This document shows, in pieces, positions 51,374 to 60,627 of a DNA stretch of 64,000 nt. Position 1 is the stretch's first letter, and the number at the start of each line of letters is the position of its first letter. Source of the DNA: Nocardia lijiangensis NBRC 108240. GTDB taxonomy: Bacteria > Actinomycetota > Actinomycetes > Mycobacteriales > Mycobacteriaceae. The stretch is taken from the NCBI RefSeq assembly GCF_001613045.1, contig NZ_BDBP01000007.1:1-64000 (forward strand). Direction: 5' to 3'. The translations under genes were made by a program, and so were the position numbers. The notes under the pieces were generated by a model, which saw only the letters and a program-made list of their open reading frames with translations, did not search any database and was not told where the DNA came from.

Positions 51374-52348
51374 GTGTTTGCTCGTGATACATCGTGGAAT
51401 CGCTTGAACCTTCTCGCGTACATATTGCATGTCGTTGCCGTCGGCGCGCTGGCTGTGGCGTGGGTGGCGATCGGGCTCGGACTGTACTCGGAGCCGGGAT
51501 CGGATCCACGGTTCGAGCTCGAAGCGGGCGGCCGCTTCGCGGCCAACCTCATGGTCTATTGGCCGTTCCTGCTTGTGATTAGCCCGGTGCTGGTCGTCAC
51601 TGGCATTTTCGGGCTGATGCCATACCGGTTCGCGCCTGGCGGCACCATCGCGGGTGGGGTAGTTGCCAGTTTGTTCGCTCAGTGGGTGGGGACCGAGCTG
51701 TACTTGTCCGATTACAAGCCGGAGTTATCCGGACACCTCGACACGAGCATCGTCGCGGCGTGCTTCGCACTCGCCGCAGCGTTCGCGGCAGCCTTCTTGC
51801 ACTTGTATGGCAACCGATCCGGTCGGACGCGCGCCGCCTCGATGCGAGGCGGAGCAGTGCTGGTAGTTGCCATTCTCGTCGGTGTGGTGGTCACGATTCC
51901 GCCGCTGATCGCGGGCAGCGGCACCCCGTCCGGTGTCCTGGCTCAGCTCGTCACTGACCCCCATTGCGGCAGGAACTTGTCGGACTGGACCGACGAGGGA
52001 CAGACGACCGTCTACACGGGCGGCGCGACACAGTCGTATCCGCCGAAGGATGTGCCCGACAACGTGTTCGGGGTCGTGGTCACACTGCGTAACGGCACAG
52101 GCAGCGTCGAAACTACCCCGCCGACCGCGATCTCGTTTCGAGACGAGCTGCCATTACGGTCGGGTCCGCCGGGAACCGAAGTGATGCTGTATCAGCCTGG
52201 TACAGGCAACGAGTTCGCGTTTACCCACCTGCGGGATCCGAATTGCGAGGCCGGCAGTAGCCGGGTGGTTTCGGCGACCTACAAATATGCGGATTACGGC
52301 GGAACGAGCACGTCTCGGATTCAGGGCACGGTATCTCGTAGCGGCTAA
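51374..52348 (+). CDS. Hypothetical membrane protein with extracellular beta domain
   Basis: A 324-residue protein. About five membrane helices (residues 13-36, 55-80, 88-105, 115-138, 155-178) are followed by an outer domain of about 140 residues with T-D-P-H-C-G-R-N-L and D-P-N-C-E-A-G, probably one disulfide. No family recognised. GTG 51374 is chosen because the upstream extension is not membrane-like and contains repeat-like sequence. Confidence 0.65.
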   Translation: MFARDTSWNRLNLLAYILHVVAVGALAVAWVAIGLGLYSEPGSDPRFELEAGGRFAANLMVYWPFLLVISPVLVVTGIFGLMPYRFAPGGTIAGGVVASLFAQWVGTELYLSDYKPELSGHLDTSIVAACFALAAAFAAAFLHLYGNRSGRTRAASMRGGAVLVVAILVGVVVTIPPLIAGSGTPSGVLAQLVTDPHCGRNLSDWTDEGQTTVYTGGATQSYPPKDVPDNVFGVVVTLRNGTGSVETTPPTAISFRDELPLRSGPPGTEVMLYQPGTGNEFAFTHLRDPNCEAGSSRVVSATYKYADYGGTSTSRIQGTVSRSG

Positions 52349-52392
52349 CGCGCTGGCAGGGGTGTTTGATAGCCGTCGCTGATCTGGATGTC

Positions 52393-52921
52393 CGCACATG
52401 CCGCCTATCGCGCGGTCGGACAGCCTGTCTGGCACTCGACATGCCTCCTGGGTGCTGACTGAATCGGCCGACCCGGTTGGTGGTGGAACTGAGCGAGGAA
52501 TTCTGAGCTGTTCTTCGCGCTGCTCAGGCGACATGGAGTACGTAGTGCGCACATCTGGCTGGGGTGACGTATCGGTTACGCACTCCATAAATGCTTGCCT
52601 GAGCCGGTGAGCGGTGGCAGGTGGGCGTGAGCGGAAAGTCTCGCGCAGGTGGCGTGGTCGCGGCGCGCCGGATCTCGCTGAGCCGGTCGGTGGACGACAT
52701 TGTTGGCCGCGTCCACGATGGAGGCGGCCCTGTTGCCCCTCGCCGAGCTCGCCAGCTGCCACGCTGGCGTGCTCGTTGCAGGCCAGCGGTTTCGGCCACG
52801 AATCCCCGAACTCGCGTCAGCCGCTGGGCGATTCCGCGCGGTCCGAAGCGGCCAGCGCTGGGCTATGGAAGATCCACTGGCCCTACTCCTCTGGGTCGGC
52901 CAAACGCACCATATTGCCGAT
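52393..52921 (+). repeat. Dispersed repeat copy C (full-length unit, about 530 bp)
   Basis: Starts CGCACATGCCGCCTATCGCG and ends ATATTGCCGA. The first 140 bp match copies D and F, the last 335 bp match E, and the last 130 bp match A. It holds site C at 52535-52586. No protein frame is kept free of changes between copies, so it looks non-coding. Confidence 0.85.
52535..52586 (+). repeat. 52-bp two-armed site, copy C
   Basis: GGAGTAC...GGCTGGGGTGACGTATCGG...GCACTCC. The right half is almost identical to site E. The left half differs from E but is shared with D. Confidence 0.65.
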
Positions 52922-53055
52922 GAGCGGATCTTTCGCCTAATCGACCCGAGCGACGGCCGCTAGGTGCGCCGTCTCGTCTTCGACCCGCTGACGGCCACGT
53001 AACGCCGCCACACACCGTGGGAATCTTCGTGGCTATCGCCGGGATAGACCTGAGG

Positions 53056-53442
53056 TCATGCGTGGCCCGCAGGTTTTGCGGCGGCGTCGATCTCGGCCAT
53101 GTGCTCCTCCGCCCACGCCCGCAGCGCGGCCAGCGGATTTTCCAGGGAGAGCCCGAGATCGGTAAGGCGATAGTGAACGCGCGGGGGAACGGTGGGTTCG
53201 ACGCGGCGGGCGACCAGCCCGTCGCGGGACAGGCTTTGCAGAGTCACCGACAGCATCTTCTGCGATACGCCGGGCATCCGACGCTGCAGTTCGGCGAAGC
53301 GCACCTCGCCGGGCGCGGCCTCGGCGAGCAGTTTCACCACCATGGACACCCATTTGGTGCCGAGCCGATCCAGAAGCCGACGGGTCGGGCAGCCCGGAGC
53401 GAACAGATCCCCGCGCTGGCCTGTGCTGGTTCGGGTAGTCAC
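53056..53442 (-). CDS. HxlR-family transcriptional regulator
   Basis: A 128-residue winged-helix protein. G-C-P-T-R-R-L-L-D-R-L-G-T-K-W-V holds the conserved Cys, then F-A-E-L-Q-R-R-M-P-G-V-S-Q-K-M-L-S-V-T-L and Y-R-L-T-D-L-G. Starts at GTG 53442. Divergent from the hydrolase across a dyad of GGTTACC boxes, and the probable regulator of it. Confidence 0.88.
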   Translation of the reverse strand: MTTRTSTGQRGDLFAPGCPTRRLLDRLGTKWVSMVVKLLAEAAPGEVRFAELQRRMPGVSQKMLSVTLQSLSRDGLVARRVEPTVPPRVHYRLTDLGLSLENPLAALRAWAEEHMAEIDAAAKPAGHA

Positions 53443-53491
53443 CTGGAGCTCACCACCTGTATCAAAAGTGCCGTCTTGGCAGGCTACCTCA

Positions 53492-53526
53492 GGTTACCTA
53501 CGGTCAGCTAGTAACTATCGGTAACC
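53492..53526. promoter_or_regulatory. HxlR operator upstream of the epoxide hydrolase-like gene
   Basis: GGTTACC (53492-53498) and GGTAACC (53520-53526) are perfect 7-bp inverted arms; AGGCTACC (53481-53488) is a third, degenerate box. The same box occurs at the HxlR/DoxX promoter at 29381. Confidence 0.55.
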
Positions 53527-53543
53527 GTCTAGCGGAGGATCGA

Positions 53544-54392
53544 ATGTCTCACGAACTGCCAGATCTCACAGTGCGGATGGTGGCAACCAACGGGATCGAA
53601 GCGAACGTGGCGATCGCTGGCACCGGACCGGCAGTCCTGCTGCTGCATGGCTTTCCACACACCTGGCAGCTATGGCGCGAGGTGATGGGCCCACTCGTCC
53701 AACGACACCGGGTGATCGCGCCGGACCTGCGCGGCCTCGGCGCCAGCACACGAGCACAGGACGGCTACGACGCGGGCACGCTTGCCACCGACGCCGAGGG
53801 GCTGCTCGACGCCCTGGGTGAAACCAGCGCCTCCGTTGTCGCGATCGATGCCGGTGCTCCGCCAGCGTTCCTACTGGCGATGCGGCGGCCCGAACGAGTC
53901 AACCGGCTGGTGCTCATGGAATCGCTGCTGGGCACGCTGCCCGGTGCCGAAACCTTTCTAGCCGGTGGGCCGCCCTGGTGGTTCGGTTTTCACGCGGTGC
54001 CAGGTCTTGCCGAAAAAGTCCTTGCCGAAAACGAATCCGATTACCTCGACTGGTTTCTGACGACCGGAACCCAGGGCCGCGGCATCCCCGCACAAACCCG
54101 CGATGCCTTCGTCGCCGCCTACACCGGCACTGATTCCCTGCGGTGCGCTTTCTCCTACTATCGGGCGATGCCCACCAGCGCTGAGCAGATCCGGCGGGCT
54201 GTCGACACCGCCCGGCTCACCGTGCCGACGATGGCCATCGGATCCCACCCGGTCGGAACCACACTCGAAAACCAACTCCGTCCGGTCGCCGACACCTTGA
54301 CCGGGCACTTGATCGAGGACTGTGGTCACATCATCCCCCTCGACCGTCCGGCGACGCTGGTGCCGCTGCTCGTCGACTTTCTCGATTCCTGA
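53544..54392 (+). CDS. Alpha/beta hydrolase, epoxide hydrolase-like
   Basis: A 282-residue hydrolase. L-H-G-F-P-H-T-W is the oxyanion-hole motif. The nucleophile region reads V-V-A-I-D-A-G-A-P-P; the position of Ser in esterases is Asp, as in epoxide hydrolases and haloalkane dehalogenases. D-C-G-H-I-I-P-L-D-R-P carries the catalytic His. GGAGG is close upstream of ATG 53544. Controlled probably by the divergent HxlR protein. Confidence 0.83.
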   Translation: MSHELPDLTVRMVATNGIEANVAIAGTGPAVLLLHGFPHTWQLWREVMGPLVQRHRVIAPDLRGLGASTRAQDGYDAGTLATDAEGLLDALGETSASVVAIDAGAPPAFLLAMRRPERVNRLVLMESLLGTLPGAETFLAGGPPWWFGFHAVPGLAEKVLAENESDYLDWFLTTGTQGRGIPAQTRDAFVAAYTGTDSLRCAFSYYRAMPTSAEQIRRAVDTARLTVPTMAIGSHPVGTTLENQLRPVADTLTGHLIEDCGHIIPLDRPATLVPLLVDFLDS

Positions 54393-54442
54393 AGGGCCAG
54401 AACCTGATCTGGCCGTAAGCGAAGTCCCGATATAACGTCCCA

Positions 54443-54660
54443 CAGCAACGCACGATAATGCCGCCTATCGCGCGGTCGGACAGCCTGTCTGGCACTCGAA
54501 ATGCTTCCTGGGCGCTGACTGAATCGGCCGACCTGGTTGGTGGTGGAACTGAGCGAGAAATTCTGGGCTGTTCTTCGCGCTGCTCAGGCGACATGGAGTA
54601 CGTAGTGCGCACATCTGGCTGGGGTGACATGTCGGTTACGCACTCCTCAAATGCCCGCTT
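54443..54660 (+). repeat. Dispersed repeat copy D, with two-armed site D at 54595-54646
   Basis: Starts CAGCAACGCACG and runs like copy C through the 52-bp site, then diverges after CTCAAATGCCCGC. It begins about 50 bp after the hydrolase stop. The remaining stretch to 54971 shows no supported gene. Confidence 0.8.
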
Positions 54661-54971
54661 GCGGGAGGGAGACGACGATGTCACCTCTCCCTACCGCAGC
54701 CCGTGATTCGGCGCGGCGAGAGCACGAATCCTGATGGATCGGTTAAGGCAGTGGTGGAACCGCTGCCGCCGGTCCGCGGACCCGGGACAGGCGCGGACGG
54801 ATGTCCCCATATCGGTCTTCGACCACATCGCTACCACCAAGTCGGCAAGCATCCTGAAATGCCGAATATTGTGCGGGTTCTTTGCCCGTTCGAGTGTGTG
54901 GTTTTGTCAGCCAATTCTGGCAGTCGAACACCCCATGGACAGCCGGGGGTTCTGCCGGTCCGAGCGTGATG

Positions 54972-55964
54972 TCAACCCGCAGCGGTGGGGCCGGGTTGGA
55001 TGGCGGCGCCGAGAGCGCGGGCGAGCAACCCGAGATCGAACGCGCGGTCACGTTCGATCTCGGTCATCCGCCACCGTCCTTCACCGCCATTCGATGCCCT
55101 ACCGGCGCGCCGGTGCTCGGTGAGCCAGCTGCGCACATGTTCACCGAGTGAACTGTCGGGGGCGATCGAGACCGGCTCTCCGCGTTCTGCTGCGGCGAGT
55201 GCGTCGGCGAGGCCGGGGGTGTCGGTCAAGCCGTGCAGACTGGTGAGCCGTCGTACTTCGGTGACCGCATCGACGGGGCCGTCGTAGCCGCGTCGAACAG
55301 CCGGATCCTTGTGTGCTTCGGCGAACCAGGGCTCGATCTGTGCACTCATCAAGGGGCCGGTGAGTGCCTCGAACGTGGGCAGACGGCCGGTGAACTGTTC
55401 GATCAACCGTAGGCAACGCCCGTGGGGGCGGTCGTGGTTGTTGTCGAAATCGTCGTCCTCGTCGAAATCGCCGTCCTCGTCGTCCTCGTTGTCTCCCATA
55501 GCGAATCCGACTTCGAGCATGTGGGAGAGCAGGCGGTCGGGATCGGCGCCGTACCGTAGGTGCGGGTAAGGGCAGGTCGGATCGAACCCAGTGATCAACA
55601 CGCCATCGACTGCATAGGCGAACGCAGGGGACGCGTAGTCGTGCCGCAGCACGGATAGCGCCTCGGTTCCGTGTGACAGCGCGGAGGTCAGGCTGATGCC
55701 GTTGAACCCGTCCGGCTCGAATACGACGGTCCACCCGCCCAGCGGTAACGCCATCGCCATCTCGGGATATCCATCGTCGAAGTTGTCCAGGTCCCCGACA
55801 TCCGACCACGTGCGGGTCGCAAACGTGCCGGGCAGACCGCCCATTCGCCGCAACGCCTCCGCAGCGTCCACATCACGGATGAAGGTGAGACAGTAGATCT
55901 CCCCCAGCGAATCTCGTCCCCCACGGGGAGTGACGTCCGCCCACGCCAAATCATCAACAGCCAC
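54972..55964 (-). CDS. DUF6461-domain protein with acidic tract
   Basis: A 330-residue protein. The N-terminal 190 residues follow the DUF6461 pattern (Y-C-L-T-F-I-R-D-V-D-A-A-E-A-L-R-R-M-G-G, then W-T-V-V-F-E-P-D-G-F). A tract of Asp/Glu (about 165-185) links to a C-terminal helical part. Family function unknown, common in actinobacterial accessory regions. GTG 55964 is preferred: GAAAGG lies 7 nt upstream, whereas the TTG at 55982 does not have one. Confidence 0.75.
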   Translation of the reverse strand: MAVDDLAWADVTPRGGRDSLGEIYCLTFIRDVDAAEALRRMGGLPGTFATRTWSDVGDLDNFDDGYPEMAMALPLGGWTVVFEPDGFNGISLTSALSHGTEALSVLRHDYASPAFAYAVDGVLITGFDPTCPYPHLRYGADPDRLLSHMLEVGFAMGDNEDDEDGDFDEDDDFDNNHDRPHGRCLRLIEQFTGRLPTFEALTGPLMSAQIEPWFAEAHKDPAVRRGYDGPVDAVTEVRRLTSLHGLTDTPGLADALAAAERGEPVSIAPDSSLGEHVRSWLTEHRRAGRASNGGEGRWRMTEIERDRAFDLGLLARALGAAIQPGPTAAG

Positions 55965-56276
55965 TGGATCACCTTTCGTCAAGCAAGGTTGCCCGTGAGT
56001 CTAACGTGCTCGCCGCGCAGCGAATTTTCTTGTGCCGCTGCGCTTCCACGTCTTTGCCGCGGATTTCTGCACAATCCGATACGGCTACAGCTGGTTTCGC
56101 CGGTGCTCGGCATAGATGCGCTGAGCTTCCGCGATCTTCCCCGCAGCGTTTTCGAGCTGTCGGGCGGCGGGTGCTTACTGAAGGCCGCCGCGTTGTTGAC
56201 TGAGTACGACGCCGCCCGAGCAGCAGGCCAAATCCGAGGGCGACAGAGCTGGCCTTACTTGACAATAGCGAGCGGT
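55965..56276. other. Stretch without a supported gene
   Basis: Only short frames; on the minus strand R-Q-L-E-N-A-A-G-K-I-A-E-A-Q-R-I-Y-A-E-H looks like a coding scrap with no ends. Confidence 0.4.
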
Positions 56277-56700
56277 AATGCCGCTGATCGCGCGGGCTGC
56301 TCCGAGCCTTAGGAGTGCAGAGTCGGCCCTGCTCGCTGGGGTGACATATCGGTTACGCACTCCTTAAATGCTCGCCTGGGCCGGTGAGCGGTGGCAGGTG
56401 GGCGTGAGCGGAAAGTCTCACGCAGGTGGCGTGGTCGCGGCGCGCCGGATCCCGCCGAGCCGGTCGGTGGACGACATTGTTCGCCGCGTCCACGACGGAG
56501 ACGGCCCGTTGCCCCTCACCGAGCCCGCCAGCTGCCACGCTGGCGTGCTCATTGCAGGCCAGCGGTTTCGGCCACGAATCCCCGAACTCGCGTCAGCCGC
56601 TGGGCGATTCCGCGCGGTCCGAAGCGGCCAGCGCTGGGCTATGGAAGATCAACTGGCCCTACTCCTCTGGGTCGGCCAAACGCACCATATTGCCGATGTG
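56277..56700 (+). repeat. Dispersed repeat copy E
   Basis: Starts ATGCCGCTGATCGCGCGG, lacks most of the upstream half seen in C, D and F, and contains site E. From the site onward it matches copy C closely for 335 bp. The stretch 56701-57159 after it has no gene I can support. Confidence 0.85.
56311..56364 (+). repeat. 52-bp two-armed site, copy E (most symmetric)
   Basis: AGGAGTGC at one end and GCACTCCT at the other are perfect inverted arms around a GGGGTGACA core. The left arm GGAGTGCAGAG is the same as at the right island junction (62524); the right arm is the same as at the left junction (28298). Confidence 0.7.
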
Positions 56701-57159
56701 TGAGCAGCGGAACTGTGGGTGATTCCCACGTTGTCACAACAGCGTCAGGTGGTTGCACGGACGATGGCCAGACAGTGAGCGGCGCAGGCGTTTGCGAGTT
56801 CTTCGATGGTTTCGGCGGGGTTGGAGAGACCAGTCTTCGACGAGCTGGTTGAACGGAAACACCTGTGCGGTACCTTGACCCGAAACTGCGGCGTGCGCTC
56901 GAAGGTGAAGCCAATCTCATGAGATGGCACAGCTCGCCTTCGGCGCGAAGATCTGGCATGATCGGTGATGGCCACCGGGGTGGCCATCCTCGGTTCCATA
57001 CGCTGCCCAATTGTGTGGTGCCACAGAGGAAGAAGGCTGCCGCAGAGCGCCGCCCTGAAGTACTGAATATCGTCATCGATCATCAGTTCATGCTCCGGCC
57101 GGAGCAATGACTCCTTGATGGGTGCCTAGGGCAGCGGTATCCAGGGAAAGAGTGAACTG

Positions 57160-58149
57160 ATGCCTGCTCGTCTCGATCGTAAGACTGCGCCACGCGTCTA
57201 CCGTGCCTATACAGGCATGTCTCATCAGGCCATTCTCGGCGGCGCTCGGCTCGACCGCAAAACCCCTATTCCCCAGGCAGCATGCTCTGATCAAGAGGTT
57301 TTGGAATCGCTGGTGTTCACCGCGCTAGCGGACTGCCGACAGATCGTGTCGCGTCCTTTCGGGGTCGAGCAGATCAGTCTGCCAGCTGACGGTGGCATGC
57401 CAACCGTGCGCTTGGTCGACACGGTCTATGCGGCGAAATCGACAGTCTCATATGCAAACTGGCTGGTGCAGGCGGTGTTGCCTCACGCGGTGGACGAATC
57501 GGGTTATAGCAACGGGATCGCCAACGTGCGCGTCGCATGTGTCACCAGGCAAGATCTGACATTGAGATTCCTCGGTACCGATGCCCGTCTGGTGTTTCGC
57601 GGTGGACCACGAACCGACTGGCGCCGTGTCCTGTGGGAGTTTCAGTGCCAGCTCGAATCCGCAGGCGGGGAAGCATTGTGGAACTGGCCGCGGTCCTTCC
57701 TCACTGACTCAGTGCGGATGAAGCTGCACGACCAGCGACCCCGCAGCCTTGCATGGCTCGGGTCGGGACTGATGCGTCGAGCGGCGATTTTCCACTCGGC
57801 CAGCTCCTCCTTCTACGTTAATGGCTGGGAGGGTCTGGACGAGCTCAAATTCGAGTTCGACACCTTGGTTGGGGTGTCGGCTACCCATGACCGGTTCGTG
57901 AACCGACTGATCGACCCGTTGTGGGGATTGCCGCTGATCATCAAGGAAAGGCACTGCTACTGCGACGATCGTCGCGGCTACCACTGCTGGTTCGGGCTGG
58001 CGCATCGTGATGGGGGCAAGCGCGCGCTCCAACTGCGGTTCACCTGGACCGAGCGGCGGCACCTGGGAGACTGGCGCAACATGCTGAAAGCCACAGGCGC
58101 ACAGCAGTCCCGGCTGAACGAAATCTTGCCCGAACACCTGTGCCGTTAA
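57160..58149 (+). CDS. Hypothetical protein of the accessory region
   Basis: A 329-residue protein of visibly lower GC than the rest of the window. It contains F-S-L/H-S-A-S-S-S-F-Y-V-N-G-W near residue 210 and C-Y-C-D-D-R-R-G-Y-H-C-W-F, a Cys/His cluster that may bind a metal, near residue 265. R-F-T-W-T-E-R-R-H-L-G-D-W-R-N-M-L follows. No family recognised. ATG 57160 follows GGGAAAGAG. After it, 58150-58621 has only a weak frame from 58162 that I do not support. Confidence 0.6.
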   Translation: MPARLDRKTAPRVYRAYTGMSHQAILGGARLDRKTPIPQAACSDQEVLESLVFTALADCRQIVSRPFGVEQISLPADGGMPTVRLVDTVYAAKSTVSYANWLVQAVLPHAVDESGYSNGIANVRVACVTRQDLTLRFLGTDARLVFRGGPRTDWRRVLWEFQCQLESAGGEALWNWPRSFLTDSVRMKLHDQRPRSLAWLGSGLMRRAAIFHSASSSFYVNGWEGLDELKFEFDTLVGVSATHDRFVNRLIDPLWGLPLIIKERHCYCDDRRGYHCWFGLAHRDGGKRALQLRFTWTERRHLGDWRNMLKATGAQQSRLNEILPEHLCR

Positions 58150-58621
58150 GTTGGGGACTAGATGCCGCGGAAGTACAGGCCGGTGGCGTTCCTGCGCTGG
58201 TTGGTTACAAGGGCGACGGACCACCGAGTCCGGACCATGGCACCAACCTCGCGGGGTAGCACGTCTAGGCAGACTGCGCGAAAACTATTCAAAATGGGCG
58301 GTTTTCGCCGAACCGCACCGCGATTGAGGCAAGTGCAATGGCTTGCAGTCGGCCCAGTGGTCAATCAGGCAAACAGGTTGGGCCGGTGGCGATTCGCTTG
58401 GACCGTTCGGGATCGAACCCGGCCTGCGCGCCCAGTTCCGAGCGTCCGAAGTCTTCGGGCGGATCTGAATTCGCAGCTCCGCGGCGCCCTCGCTGGCCAC
58501 GGCCACTTGACGCCAGGCCCACCAAGACTGCGAGAACGGGTGATTCGGATGACTTAGTCCGCAGCTTTACTCAGCTAGGTTTTTCCGGTCATACCGGCAC
58601 AGAACTGCTTAATCTGGCTCC

Positions 58622-59743
58622 ATGACCGAGACCGAGACCGTCGACTTCATCGCCCATCCAGACCTGCAAGTGCGCGATCTGTCCTACAGCCGCAGTCGAA
58701 TGGGCCAACTGGTCGACTTGACAAAAGGATCGTTCTTCGACATGGGGTTCGGCCCTCAGAACAACGACGCAGACCCTGGGGATGACGAGGACTGGCCCAG
58801 AGACCGGATCGAGATCTACATCAAGGAGAAGTCCCGTGGTCCTGGCTATGTATGCGACATCGTCTACCGCAGTGAGGAATTGCCGGTCATCGTCTATGCC
58901 GTGCTGGTAAACCGCGGTAGCGGATTGGAGATCGCTGAACTCGAACTCTTCCGCACGAAGTGGGGTTGCTGGGATGACCACGACAACTACTTGCAACCTG
59001 ACGAACAGCGCCCACCTAGCCATGAGCCGGCTGCGCTCATCACCAGTGATGTTCTACGCCGAATCCCGCTCGGCGACATCATCGCACGAGTCGAACAGGA
59101 TCTTCCCGATGAGTCCTGGCGGACCAAGGGCATTCCGGTCATGATGGGCTCGACGTTGACAGTCGATGATCTCACTGCCGAGCAGCGCCGGGCGCTCGAG
59201 AACACCACCACGATCGCGATGCGTCGCCGTGGACGTCCCGGGCTCGACGACGATCTGCTCATCGAGGTATCCGAGGCTTACATTGCCGAAGCCCAACGGG
59301 GGAAGGGAGCGCTCCGACGCCTGGCGCAGACTTTCGACCGACCAGAACCAACCATTCGTGATTGGATCGCAGCCGCCCGGCGCCGTGGCTTCCTCGCTCC
59401 GGCGGAGCCAGGTCGGCGGGGAGTCGCTGCACCCGGCCCGAATCTTCCTATAAAACAAGACCTTTGCGACGGTACGGAGATCCAGTCTGCTACTCAACCA
59501 GATCTCAGCAGATCGAGACGGCGAACGATCATGCGAATGATCGAAGGTCAAGGACTCCTCGATCACGAGCTTTCCGAAGATGCGCGCCTGCTCTACATCA
59601 TCGGCGGCTTGATCTGCAACGCCGTCGGGGTAGCGAAAACCCAAGACCTTGAGGCAGCGTTGGAGAATCCGGAAATCATCAGCGTAGCGCTGGAAATCCT
59701 TGACAAGGCCCAGCGTCGCCATGTGGCCCGCAAACGGCAGTGA
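58622..59743 (+). CDS. Hypothetical HTH-containing protein of the accessory region
   Basis: A 373-residue protein. The first 140 residues are an acidic alpha/beta domain of unknown kind. Residues 195-265 read R-R-G-R-P-G-L-D-D-D-L-L-I-E-V, then T-F-D-R-P-E-P-T-I-R-D-W-I-A-A-A-R-R-R-G-F-L, a helix-turn-helix common in actinobacterial integrative elements. The C-terminal 90 residues are helical. Possibly a DNA-binding regulator of the accessory block. Confidence 0.65.
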   Translation: MTETETVDFIAHPDLQVRDLSYSRSRMGQLVDLTKGSFFDMGFGPQNNDADPGDDEDWPRDRIEIYIKEKSRGPGYVCDIVYRSEELPVIVYAVLVNRGSGLEIAELELFRTKWGCWDDHDNYLQPDEQRPPSHEPAALITSDVLRRIPLGDIIARVEQDLPDESWRTKGIPVMMGSTLTVDDLTAEQRRALENTTTIAMRRRGRPGLDDDLLIEVSEAYIAEAQRGKGALRRLAQTFDRPEPTIRDWIAAARRRGFLAPAEPGRRGVAAPGPNLPIKQDLCDGTEIQSATQPDLSRSRRRTIMRMIEGQGLLDHELSEDARLLYIIGGLICNAVGVAKTQDLEAALENPEIISVALEILDKAQRRHVARKRQ

Positions 59744-59968
59744 CGTTGGTTTGGCACTTGACCCACTCGATGTCCGCTGGCTAACAGCCGACTGGTCGCA
59801 AGTAGCGGATCGAGTAATGGTCCTGGACGGCCACCCGCGAAGGGTTGGGCGCCTAACCGCGCCGTCGTTATCACCTTCTGGTTATGGTCAAACAGGGCGT
59901 TGGTCCGCTGCAGGCCTATATTGAAATTACGGCCGATAACAGATATGCGAAATGGAGATTGTTCCTCA

Positions 59969-60154
59969 ATGGATCCCTACGCCCTCGCTGTCACGGTCAG
60001 CGCCACCGCGACCGGTGTAACAGCGTCTGTGGCTGGCGCCATCGCCAAGGTCGTTGTAACCAAGAACAAGATCAGACTCCTCCGCGAGGCCCTAAAGGAT
60101 GTGTCGGGGGCGGAGCGTCCTGCAGTTCTTCAAGCGCTTGCTGAGGTTCTGTGA
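59969..60154 (+). CDS. Small putative membrane protein (61 aa)
   Basis: M-D-P-Y-A-L-A-V-T-V-S-A-T-A-T-G-V, then a hydrophobic Ala/Val stretch and K-N-K-I-R-L-L-R-E-A-L-K. One weak membrane helix followed by a basic amphipathic helix. GGAG lies 11 nt upstream. Its TGA overlaps the next GTG (GTGA), a sign of coupling. Confidence 0.5.
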   Translation: MDPYALAVTVSATATGVTASVAGAIAKVVVTKNKIRLLREALKDVSGAERPAVLQALAEVL

Positions 60155-60315
60155 GCCTCGATCATCGGGTATTCGTCCTCGGCGCTAGCTGGAGTCGGAC
60201 TGTGATCCGGCAATGCTCGGAGCATCCACCCATAGCCACTTACCGTGGCGGCAGAGTTCTGCGCGCCGAAGCGGAGTCACGTGTTTACCGCTTCGCGCAA
60301 CCGGCTGACCTCCGG
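60151..60315 (+). pseudogene. Gene start cut off by repeat copy F
   Basis: GTG 60151 overlaps the previous stop and opens S-L-D-H-R-V-F-V-L-G-A-S-W-S-R. After about 55 codons the frame runs into repeat F and continues only in repeat sequence. Read as a truncated second gene of this small operon; the family is not recognisable. Confidence 0.4.
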
Positions 60316-60491
60316 CAGCAACGCACGCTCATGCCGCCTATCGCGCGGTCAGACAGCCTGTCTGGCACCCGAAATGCCTCCTGGGCGCTGACTGAATCGG
60401 CCGACCCGGTTGGTGGTGGAACTGAGAGAGGAATTCTGAGCTGTTATTCGCGCTGCTCAGGCGACATGAAGTACGTAGCGCGCAGATCTGG
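60316..60491 (+). repeat. Dispersed repeat copy F (5' part)
   Basis: Starts CAGCAACGCACG like copy D, matches C and D up to GATCTGG, then leaves the family just before the core of the two-armed site, which is therefore only half present. Confidence 0.8.
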
Positions 60492-60627
60492 AGTGAGAAT
60501 CGCATGGTCGGCGAACCGCAGCGTCGTCAACGTTGTTGTGCAGGAGTCACTCTGGAAGAACAGGCCGCTGAGCTCTGGGTACGATGCAGGCCGGGCTGTA
60601 TGGACCTTGGTAGTTTAAGGCAGGTTT

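Noticed and set aside
52398..52610. Repeated 70-codon frame starting M-P-P-I-A-R-S in copies C, D and F
   Set aside because: Differences between copies change amino acids as often as not and each copy ends differently, so it follows the DNA repeat rather than a protein.
54734..55123. 129-codon frame overlapping the DUF6461 gene
   Set aside because: It overlaps the better supported minus-strand gene and shows no family pattern.
56368..56703. 111-codon plus-strand frame in repeat E, with a related frame in C
   Set aside because: Frame and ends differ between copies; no domain.
56745..57107. 120-codon minus-strand frame and opposing 81-codon plus-strand frame
   Set aside because: Neither has a recognisable domain, ribosome site or consistent codon bias.
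58162..58557. 131-codon frame after the 329-aa gene
   Set aside because: Only the first 20 codons have a coding-like bias and the composition is Arg/Pro-rich; not enough support.
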